Shown in pieces: positions 6,406 through 13,012 of a DNA stretch of 14,181 nt. The stretch is taken from the NCBI GenBank assembly GCA_002394965.1, contig DGVL01000035.1, positions 1-14,181 on the forward strand, written 5' to 3'. This stretch comes from Lachnospira sp. UBA4285. GTDB taxonomy: Bacteria > Bacillota > Clostridia > Lachnospirales > Lachnospiraceae. The first letter of the stretch is position 1. Every line of letters starts with the position of its first letter. The notes under the pieces were generated by a model that did no database searches, was not told the DNA's origin, and worked only from the letters and a program-made list of their open reading frames with translations. A program made the position numbers and the translations under genes.

Positions 6406-7488
6406 TTATTCTTCTTCTGCCGTTTCTTCTGTATCCGCGGCTGCGCCTTCAGCCTCCGGCGCCGGATTTTCAGAGCTTTTTGGCAGCTCCGGATCTGTGG
6501 AAGGCGAGGAGATCTCTGCGGAATCGGAAGCTTCTGCCGGCTCCGTCGGCACACTGCTGCCGGCAGTCCCGGTGGCCCCGGTCACCCCGGATCCTGACAC
6601 GGATCCTGACTTGCCCGCGGCCGTCGTGCTCGTCTTTTTTGCGGCTTCTTCCCCTCTCTTCTCCCAGTACAGCGAAATCTCCTCCGCGCTCACTTTGCAG
6701 CTGATGTCAACGGAGACGCACTTCTGCGTGGTGTCGTCAAAGGTGAATGTATACTGCAGCGTCCGCAGGCTGTGGATCGCAGCGAGGACCCTGGCGGGCA
6801 GCACTTCCTGTTTCGTGGCATTTACTTCCACGCTCAGCACATAGACGGACCGGTTCTGCGCGTCTGTCTTCTTCTGGACCAGCGACGGATAGACCGTCTT
6901 GTCCTGCGAGTAGGAGCCGAAGCGCGTCATGAACGCCTCCTTGCGGATATTGCTGCCGTCCATGCGGTTCCCGGAGAAGATCCAGGCGTCGGGCATGGCC
7001 GCATCGGCTATGCGGATGCCCGTCAGGACCATATCCTGTTCTTCATCCGCCGCAAAAAGAGAGGCCGAATAGCTGACGCCGGAGTTGTCCGCGTATTCTT
7101 TTATGCTGCTTGCGTACAGCGTAAAGCGCAGCTGACCGTCCTGATAGACGCAGACTTCTGCGCTGCGGGCAGCCGTTCCGGCGTCATACCCTTCTACGGT
7201 GTAGCGCCCTGCAGCCGTGATGTCGCGGATGGCTGTGGACAGGCGCTCCCGGTATCCCAGGGAGAAGACAAGATCATCCACCTGGACGTACGCGTCCTCC
7301 GGGCTCGCCTTGGAGAGCGTCTGGCTGACCGTGTAGTCTCCTGCTTCCTGCGCTGTCTCGCTCTCGGATTCGCTGGTCGGGGCCGCTGAAGATTCCAGCG
7401 GGTCCCTGGCAAAGGGATTGATCATGATGACCAGAAGCGCGATGGCAACCAGCACCAGGATCGTCCCGGCTGACCTGAAACGATTCAT
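6406..7488 (-). CDS. Membrane-anchored protein of unknown function with acidic Ser/Thr/Pro tail
   Basis: I do not recognise a family. The 360-aa protein starts with a short basic stretch, then one hydrophobic segment (about 9-25) that should act as an uncleaved signal anchor; there is no lipobox cysteine. The extracytoplasmic part holds a Ser/Glu-rich linker (about 30-55), a mixed alpha/beta region (about 56-280) with many Tyr, Val and Thr residues, and a low-complexity tail (about 285-360) rich in Ser, Thr, Gly, Pro, Ala and Glu, ending in EETAEEE. A tail of this kind is usually a disordered wall-spanning or surface spacer; no LPxTG sorting motif is present. I chose the ATG at 7488 because GGGAGGGA precedes it by about 7 nt; a GTG at 7506 overlapping the aminotransferase stop is possible but less well placed. 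It is the last gene of the operon, 14 nt after the aminotransferase, just before the probable terminator. Confidence 0.75.
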   Translation of the reverse strand: MNRFRSAGTILVLVAIALLVIMINPFARDPLESSAAPTSESESETAQEAGDYTVSQTLSKASPEDAYVQVDDLVFSLGYRERLSTAIRDITAAGRYTVEGYDAGTAARSAEVCVYQDGQLRFTLYASSIKEYADNSGVSYSASLFAADEEQDMVLTGIRIADAAMPDAWIFSGNRMDGSNIRKEAFMTRFGSYSQDKTVYPSLVQKKTDAQNRSVYVLSVEVNATKQEVLPARVLAAIHSLRTLQYTFTFDDTTQKCVSVDISCKVSAEEISLYWEKRGEEAAKKTSTTAAGKSGSVSGSGVTGATGTAGSSVPTEPAEASDSAEISSPSTDPELPKSSENPAPEAEGAAADTEETAEEE

Positions 7489-7502
7489 CTTCTGTCCCTC
7501 CC

Positions 7503-8663
7503 TCACTGCAGGGAGTTGATGAAGGCTTCGATCCGGGAGAGGCCCTTTTTCAAGTCATCGATGGAGTACGCGTAGGAAATCCGGATATTGCCCTCGCCGC
7601 ACGCGCCGAACGCCGTGCCCGGCACGACCGCCAGTTTCTGCTCCGTGAGAAGTCTTGTCGCGAACTGTTCGCTGGACATTCCGAATCTGCGGATCGACGG
7701 GAACACGTAGAATGCGCCGAACGGTTCGAAGCAGTCGATGCCCATCTGCCGGAATGCGTGAAGCAGGAAACGCCGTCTCTCGTTGTACGCCGCGACCATC
7801 TGGTCGACCTCGGACTGCGAGTTGGCGAGCGCCTCCACCGCCGCGTACTGACTCGTCGTCGGTGCGCACATGATCGTGAACTGATGCAGCTTCGTCATCT
7901 GGCTGATGATTTCCGCCGGACCGCAGGCATACCCGAGTCTCCAGCCTGTCATGGCGAACGCCTTCGAGAATCCGCCGATCAGAATCGTTCTCTCCTGCAT
8001 GCCCGGGAACTCCGCGATGGAGACGTGCCGGCCGCTGTAGGTGAGCGCGCTGTAGATCTCATCAGAGATCACAATGAGATCATGCCGGATGATGATCGGG
8101 ACAAGCGGTGCGAGCTCTTCTCGCGTCATGATGGATCCGGTCGGGTTGTTCGGGAACGGCATCACCAGGACACGCGTGCGCTCTGTGATGGCATCCTCCA
8201 GCTGCTCTGCCGTGAGCTTGAAGCCGTTTTTCTCCTGCAGCTCAATGATCACAGGTTTCGCGTCCGCCATGACGGCGCACGGCTTGTAGGATACGTAGCT
8301 GGGCTCCGGTATCAGCACCTCATCGCCCGGATTGACGATGCAGCGCATGCCGATGTCAATCGCCTCACTGCCGCCGACCGTGACGAGGACCTCGTTCTTC
8401 GGGTCATACTTCAGACCCTGCTGGCGCTGCAGGTAGTGGCAGATCTCCTCGCGAAGCGGCATCAGGCCGGCGTTGGATGTGTAAAATGTGCGGCCGCGCT
8501 CCAGCGAGTAGATTCCCTCCTCGCGGATGTTCCAGGGGGTATCGAAATCCGGCTCGCCCACGCCCAGGGAGATCGCATCGGGCATCTCGTGGACGACGTC
8601 AAAGAATTTGCGGATCCCGGACGGAGCCAGCGCGCGGATCTTATCGGAAGTCATTGGTCTCAT
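7503..8663 (-). CDS. PLP-dependent class I/II aminotransferase (AlaT/YugH-like)
   Basis: Fold-type I aminotransferase of 386 aa, the normal length. Visible motifs are SLGVGEPDFDTP (32-43), GGSEAI (97-102), PNNPTG (171-176), DEIY (201-204), the Schiff-base lysine K234 in GGFSKAFAMTGWRLGY, and the substrate carboxylate-binding R361 in NIRISYAY. It should transfer an amino group between an amino acid (alanine or aspartate are likely) and 2-oxoglutarate in the cytoplasm; the exact substrate cannot be read from sequence. Its start overlaps the stop of the Lrp-type regulator by 4 nt (ATGA), with AGGGAG upstream. In Bacillus subtilis a similar pair is alaR-alaT (formerly yugG-yugH), where the Lrp-type protein controls alanine synthesis; the same link here is inference. 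Confidence 0.9.
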   Translation of the reverse strand: MRPMTSDKIRALAPSGIRKFFDVVHEMPDAISLGVGEPDFDTPWNIREEGIYSLERGRTFYTSNAGLMPLREEICHYLQRQQGLKYDPKNEVLVTVGGSEAIDIGMRCIVNPGDEVLIPEPSYVSYKPCAVMADAKPVIIELQEKNGFKLTAEQLEDAITERTRVLVMPFPNNPTGSIMTREELAPLVPIIIRHDLIVISDEIYSALTYSGRHVSIAEFPGMQERTILIGGFSKAFAMTGWRLGYACGPAEIISQMTKLHQFTIMCAPTTSQYAAVEALANSQSEVDQMVAAYNERRRFLLHAFRQMGIDCFEPFGAFYVFPSIRRFGMSSEQFATRLLTEQKLAVVPGTAFGACGEGNIRISYAYSIDDLKKGLSRIEAFINSLQ

Positions 8664-9148
8664 GGTGTGATCTTCTCCCTTTCGTCGCGGCGGGTCTCGT
8701 CAAAGACGACACCGTAATCCTTGTACTTCTTCAGGACAAAGTGCGTGGCGCAGCTGCGGATGGAGTCCAGCGTCGCCAGCTTGGCGGCCACGAACTGGGC
8801 TATGGCCTTCATGGACTTGCCCTCGATGATCACCGCGAAGTCAAAGCCGCCGCTCATGAGATACACCGCCGTGATCTCACTGTACTTGTAGAGTCTCTCG
8901 GCAATCGCATCAAATCCCAGTCCGCGCTGCGGCTGGGCCTGCACTTCAATCAGCGCGGTGACCTTCTCCATGCTGGTGTTGTCCCAGTTGATCAGGGTGT
9001 TGTAGCCGCAGATGATGTGTTCCTTCTCCATATCCGCGATCTCATTGGCGACTTCGGCCTCGGAGACGCCGAGTCGGATGGCCAGCTCATGCAGATTGAC
9101 GCGGGCATCTTTCTCAATATCTCTGAGGATCTGTTCTCTGAGTTCCAT
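8660..9148 (-). CDS. Lrp/AsnC-family transcriptional regulator
   Basis: The 162-aa size and plan are those of Lrp/AsnC proteins. An N-terminal helix-turn-helix spans about residues 1-48 (ELAIRLGVSEAEV is the recognition region), followed by a C-terminal RAM domain (about 60-145) that binds a small ligand, usually an amino acid, and drives oligomer formation. The GGFDF segment (100-104) is typical of the RAM domain. It lies directly before the aminotransferase with a 4-nt ATGA overlap, so it likely senses an amino acid and controls that gene or its own operon. Its ATG at 9148 lies 35 nt inside the upstream AIR-synthase-like gene, with a good AAAGGAG there. I see no separate promoter immediately upstream, so its expression probably follows the operon. 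Confidence 0.9.
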   Translation of the reverse strand: MELREQILRDIEKDARVNLHELAIRLGVSEAEVANEIADMEKEHIICGYNTLINWDNTSMEKVTALIEVQAQPQRGLGFDAIAERLYKYSEITAVYLMSGGFDFAVIIEGKSMKAIAQFVAAKLATLDSIRSCATHFVLKKYKDYGVVFDETRRDEREKITP

Positions 9149-10145
9149 GTTCTGCTCCTTTCAGTCTGTACCGGAAGTCGACGGACAAGTCTTCCTGCGG
9201 CTTGTCAAGAAACCGGACTTTTCCGCGATTGTTCAATATCTTGTCACGGTTATCGGTGAAGGTGCCGAGCTGTGCAGCCGGCACGCCCTTCTCGCGGATT
9301 GCGTGAACAAGACTGTCCGCGTCATCTGCCGCGATGAGAAGGCAGCCCTGCGCATTGACCGCATAGAGATTCAGGCCTGCTGCCTGTGCCACTTCCAGCG
9401 CCTCCTGCCGGACAGGGATCTTGTGTACGTCAGCCGTGAACCCGATGTTCTTTCCCTCTGTCAGTTCCCAGAGTGCGGCAAATATACCGCCCTCTCCCGC
9501 CGCGTGCATGGCGCTGATGCCGGCTGCTCTGCTGCCGAGTGCCTGCCGGCAGACGAGTGCTGCCGCAGCCGTGCTTGTGTCGCTCTCCTGCCCGTATGCC
9601 CTTTGCAGATACCCGCTGCGGAAGCGCTTCCTGACATCATCCGGAAGGAACGGGAAACAGAAGCGCACGCCCGCCTGGCCGGCATACCCTGCCGCGATGA
9701 GCGCCTGGCCCGGTCGCGGGCCGGTGAGGCGGTGGATGAGGGCTTTATCGCCGATTGCAGTCACTGTAGCGGTTGTGAGAACATTTGTCAACCCTGCGCG
9801 AACCTGCGCGCTGACACCGGTGACGGCAACAGACAGGCTTTCGGCGCGAGCCGCCAGTCTCCGGGTCAAGGTTTTGAGCTGCGCCTCGTCCACCTCCTGC
9901 GGCACAAAGATCGTAATCTGTGCGGCTGCCGGCACCGCCCCGCAGGCGTATACGCGGCAGCACGCCTCTCCCAGCGCGTCCGGATCCGTGCCGGCCGCCT
10001 GGATGACGCAGTGTGCCGGATCGCCGGGGATTTCAAGTGCCGCCCCGTCAGGGCCTGCCCCAAAAGCGCCGGCCGCTGCCTGCTTTTCAAAGACTTTTTT
10101 AACGGCGCGCAGACCGGGCCCGGCGGCCAGATTTCCCAGCCTCAT
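9114..10145 (-). CDS. AIR-synthase/HypE-related (PurM-like) protein with degenerate motifs
   Basis: This 343-aa protein has the plan of the PurM/HypE/SelD/ThiL superfamily, which bind ATP and act on small substrates. The N-terminal PurM-like half spans about 45-160 and the C-terminal half about 195-320. The clearest marker is AMHAAGEGGIFAALWE (212-227), which aligns with the MxDxTRGG segment of HypE, but the Asp and Thr-Arg are missing. The usual Asp-rich metal/ATP motif of the N-terminal half is also not visible. Later segments such as AGLNLYAVNAQGCLLI (256-271) match HypE well. No hydrogenase genes are nearby, so a role in NiFe cofactor synthesis is unlikely; the function is unknown. Related AIR synthase-like proteins are found in Clostridia. 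It overlaps trmD by 4 nt (ATGA) and the Lrp gene by 35 nt. Confidence 0.75.
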   Translation of the reverse strand: MRLGNLAAGPGLRAVKKVFEKQAAAGAFGAGPDGAALEIPGDPAHCVIQAAGTDPDALGEACCRVYACGAVPAAAQITIFVPQEVDEAQLKTLTRRLAARAESLSVAVTGVSAQVRAGLTNVLTTATVTAIGDKALIHRLTGPRPGQALIAAGYAGQAGVRFCFPFLPDDVRKRFRSGYLQRAYGQESDTSTAAAALVCRQALGSRAAGISAMHAAGEGGIFAALWELTEGKNIGFTADVHKIPVRQEALEVAQAAGLNLYAVNAQGCLLIAADDADSLVHAIREKGVPAAQLGTFTDNRDKILNNRGKVRFLDKPQEDLSVDFRYRLKGAEHGTQRTDPQRY

Positions 10146-10894
10146 CGGTGCGCGTCCTCTGCCGGGCAGGTTCTCAGACCTTCCGGCATTTTCTCGTCAG
10201 GGTGAGCCGCCTGGTACGCCGCGAGCAGATCCGGGCGGTACTCCGCCGTGCGGCGCAGGCTCTGCTCATGCCGCCACAGGTCAACCTTTCCGTGGTCCCC
10301 GGACAGCAGGATCTCCGGCACCTTCCGGCCCCGGAACTCTTCGGGGCGCGTGTACTGGGGATACTCAAGCAGCCCGCCGGTAAAGCTTTCGGTCACGGCG
10401 GAATCTCCATTGTGGAGCACTCCGGGGACGAGGCGCGCCACCGCGTCCATGACGATGAGCGCCGGCAGCTCGCCGCCGGTCAGGACGTAGTCGCCGATGG
10501 AAATCATCTCAGCGCCGATCTCCTCCAGCGCCCGCTCGTCGACTCCCTCGTAGTGGCCGCAGAGCAGGCATAGGTCCGTCTCCTTCGCGAGTTCGGCGGC
10601 CTTTTTCTGCGTGAAGACGCTGCCCTGCGGGCTCAGGTATACGGTCCGCATTCCGTGGCCGGTGCGCCGCACCAGATCCTCGTAGGCCGCGACGACCGGC
10701 CCGGCCTTCATCAGCAGGCCGGCGCCGCCGCCATATGTATAGTCGTCTACCTTGAAGTGCTTGTCATTGGAATAATCGCGGATGTCGACGGTTTCCAGAG
10801 AGAGCAGGCCGGCGTCCATCGCGCGGCCCGTGATGCTCGTGTGAAATCCGTCAGTGATCATCTGCGGAAACAGGGTGAGTACGTGAAAGTTCAT
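10142..10894 (-). CDS. trmD: tRNA (guanine37-N1)-methyltransferase TrmD
   Basis: Knotted SPOUT methyltransferase that makes m1G37 in tRNAs and so prevents +1 frameshifting; it works as a homodimer. The 250-aa protein has all the expected blocks: TLFPQM (7-12), YGGGAGLLMK (54-63), YLSPQG (86-91), CGHYEGVDER (112-121), SIGDYVLTGGELP (132-144) and GLLEYPQYTRP (174-184). Numbering happens to match E. coli TrmD. Catalytic R154 is conserved, while the general base D169 is Glu here (TESF). It starts directly after the TAG stop of the GH13 gene with no spacer and only a weak purine-rich site, which suggests translational coupling. In many bacteria trmD sits with rpsP and rimM; here it lies between an amylase-type gene and the AIR-synthase-like gene. 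Confidence 0.95.
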   Translation of the reverse strand: MNFHVLTLFPQMITDGFHTSITGRAMDAGLLSLETVDIRDYSNDKHFKVDDYTYGGGAGLLMKAGPVVAAYEDLVRRTGHGMRTVYLSPQGSVFTQKKAAELAKETDLCLLCGHYEGVDERALEEIGAEMISIGDYVLTGGELPALIVMDAVARLVPGVLHNGDSAVTESFTGGLLEYPQYTRPEEFRGRKVPEILLSGDHGKVDLWRHEQSLRRTAEYRPDLLAAYQAAHPDEKMPEGLRTCPAEDAHR

Positions 10895-13012
10895 CTACCA
10901 TACTTTCTTTCTGAGAACGATGGCTGAGGTCTTGCGCATGCCGAGGTTGAGCATTCCGCCCCGGATGCGGTATCCGAGCGGCTCCTGGGAGAATCCCCCG
11001 TCATATGTGACGAAAATCTGCTCCACGTCGTCATCATCGGTCAGGCCTATCTCCCACACCGGCAGGATGACCCGCCGCTCGTCCTCGCTGTTGTTGACGG
11101 CGACGATGATCTGGTCATTGCGGTCAAAACGCCCGTAGGCGATCAGATTGTACCCGGCTTTGAGCTTTTTTAGCGAACCGAATCGCAGAACCGGACAGGT
11201 CTTGTGCAGGCGGATGATCGCCTTGTGAAAGTCAAGAAGAAGCCTGTCCTCATGCCCCCACGGATAGGTGCGCCGGTTGTCGGGATCGGTCCACCCGCAC
11301 ACGCCGGCCTCGTCGCCGTAGTAGACGGTGGGGGCGCCCGGCCAGGTCATCTGGATGACGACCGCCTCCATCATGACGGCCCGGTCTATGCCCTTTGAGG
11401 CCGCCTCGCTGCCCATGTAGTTCAGGCGCCCCACCGTGCGGTTGGTGCGCGTGAGAAAGCGCGAGTGGTCGTGGTTGCTCAGCTCATTCATCGCGATGCG
11501 GACCGGCTGGCCGCCCAGTCTGGCCATGTTGTAGCGCATGGCGTCAAAAAACGAGTCGGCGTTGCCGAGCATGTCCTTGCGGAACTCGTCCGAGTGCTTC
11601 TGCATGCCGGTCAGGAACCACGTCACCGGTTCCATGAAGGCGTCATAGTTCATGACGGTGTCCCACTCGTCCCCCTGGAGCCAGTTGTACGAGTCCCCGT
11701 AGTTCTCGGCGATGATGATGGCATCCGGATTGGCCTGTTTCACGGCCTTGCGGAACTTCTTCCAGAAGGAGTGATTGTACTCCGGGCTGTGCCCCAGGTC
11801 AGCCGCCACGTCAAGCCGCCAGCCGTCCGCGGAGAACGGGGGTGACATCCACTTGGCGGCAATGCCGAGGACAATGTCCTCCAGACGGCTGCTCGCCTCG
11901 TAGTTGAGCTTGGGCAGCGTATCGTGTCCCCACCAGCCGTCATAGGACTTGTTGTCCGGCCACGCGTCGGCGTTAAACTGGAAGAAGTCGTGATACGGGC
12001 TGTCTTTGCTGACATAGGCGCCGTCGGTGTGCGAGTGCTGGCTGGTCTTGTAGATATGTTCCCGGTCCATCCAGCGGTTAAAGGAGCCGCAGTGATTGAA
12101 CACACCGTCGATGATGACCCGCATGCCGCGGCTGTGCGCCTCCTCTATGAGCCTTCGAAACAGCTCGTTGCCGGCTTCCAGGTTGGCGGAGTTGGTCACC
12201 CGGTTTATATAGCGGGAAGCGTGGGTGTTGTCCTGATCGCCGGGTGACAGGAGCTCCCCCTCGTCCTCCACGATCCGCCCGAAGTGAGGGTCGATGTAGT
12301 CGTAATCCTGTATGTCATACTTGTGGTTGCTGGGGGAGACAAAAAGGGGATTGAAATAGATCGCCTCGACACCCAGGTCCTGCAGATAGTCCATCTTGTC
12401 AAGCACGCCCTGCAGGTCGCCTCCGTAGAATTCCCGGACGCCTTCCGCGGCGGACGGGCACTGGTCCCAGTTGTCGATGTGCCGGACGTGCTCCCCCAGA
12501 TAGGAGTACTCATCCGTGATGACATCGTTGCTCTTGTCGCCGTTATAGAACCGGTCGGTGAAGATCTGGTACACAACCGCGCCTCTTGCCCACTCCGGCG
12601 TCGTGAATCCCGGCATGATCTGGAAATCATAGTAGGGATTGAGCTTGCTGTCCGGCCCCAGCTGGTTGTAGTAGACCACCGTGCGGCCCGTGACGACGCG
12701 GAAATAATAAAACACATGCTCGTCGGTGACGGCAAAAGATGTGGCGTAGTAGTCGAAGTTCGTGTCCGACTCCGAGCGCTCCATCTCCACATCCTTCCCG
12801 TTCAGATTGACGAATACGCGGTCGGCATTCAGCCGCTCGGTCCGCAGGCGCAGTGTGACGGTGTCACCCGGAACCGGCTCCTCCGGGTCCCGGTACTCCT
12901 TTGTCGCATCGGCGAAAAGTGCGTCCGTATTTAAAATCGGACGCACATTGCACATATAGAACAGTTTCCTGTCCGCATCAGAATCCTGAGTAAGATCCTT
13001 AACTATTTTCAT
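10895..13012 (-). CDS. Glycoside hydrolase family 13 enzyme (cytoplasmic alpha-amylase/neopullulanase-like)
   Basis: The 705-aa protein has an N-terminal beta-sandwich domain (about 15-130, CBM34-like), a (beta/alpha)8 catalytic barrel (about 140-600) and a C-terminal beta domain. The four GH13 motifs are intact: DGVFNH (302-307), GWRLD with nucleophile D401, IIAEN with acid/base E436, and SNHD with transition-state D515. The YYGDE segment near the barrel end is also present. No signal peptide is visible, so it should act inside the cell on maltodextrins, glycogen or cyclodextrins, as neopullulanases and cyclomaltodextrinases do; exact specificity is not readable. The start overlaps the ftsH stop by 4 nt (ATGA), with AGGAA upstream. 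Lying between ftsH and trmD is an unusual place for a carbohydrate gene. Confidence 0.93.
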   Translation of the reverse strand: MKIVKDLTQDSDADRKLFYMCNVRPILNTDALFADATKEYRDPEEPVPGDTVTLRLRTERLNADRVFVNLNGKDVEMERSESDTNFDYYATSFAVTDEHVFYYFRVVTGRTVVYYNQLGPDSKLNPYYDFQIMPGFTTPEWARGAVVYQIFTDRFYNGDKSNDVITDEYSYLGEHVRHIDNWDQCPSAAEGVREFYGGDLQGVLDKMDYLQDLGVEAIYFNPLFVSPSNHKYDIQDYDYIDPHFGRIVEDEGELLSPGDQDNTHASRYINRVTNSANLEAGNELFRRLIEEAHSRGMRVIIDGVFNHCGSFNRWMDREHIYKTSQHSHTDGAYVSKDSPYHDFFQFNADAWPDNKSYDGWWGHDTLPKLNYEASSRLEDIVLGIAAKWMSPPFSADGWRLDVAADLGHSPEYNHSFWKKFRKAVKQANPDAIIIAENYGDSYNWLQGDEWDTVMNYDAFMEPVTWFLTGMQKHSDEFRKDMLGNADSFFDAMRYNMARLGGQPVRIAMNELSNHDHSRFLTRTNRTVGRLNYMGSEAASKGIDRAVMMEAVVIQMTWPGAPTVYYGDEAGVCGWTDPDNRRTYPWGHEDRLLLDFHKAIIRLHKTCPVLRFGSLKKLKAGYNLIAYGRFDRNDQIIVAVNNSEDERRVILPVWEIGLTDDDDVEQIFVTYDGGFSQEPLGYRIRGGMLNLGMRKTSAIVLRKKVW

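Noticed and set aside
6165..6704. A plus-strand frame from the intergenic region into the anchored-protein gene
   Set aside because: Its second half is antisense to a better-supported gene, and it has neither a start context nor a recognisable domain.
9114..10145. HypE, a hydrogenase maturation factor, as a firm assignment
   Set aside because: The catalytic segment is degenerate, the HypE C-terminal cysteine motif is absent, and no hydrogenase genes are near. Only superfamily membership is supported.
9012..10383. Long plus-strand frames opposite the lrp, AIR-synthase-like and trmD genes
   Set aside because: The minus-strand genes there have family motifs, ribosome binding sites and operon overlaps. 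The plus frames have none.
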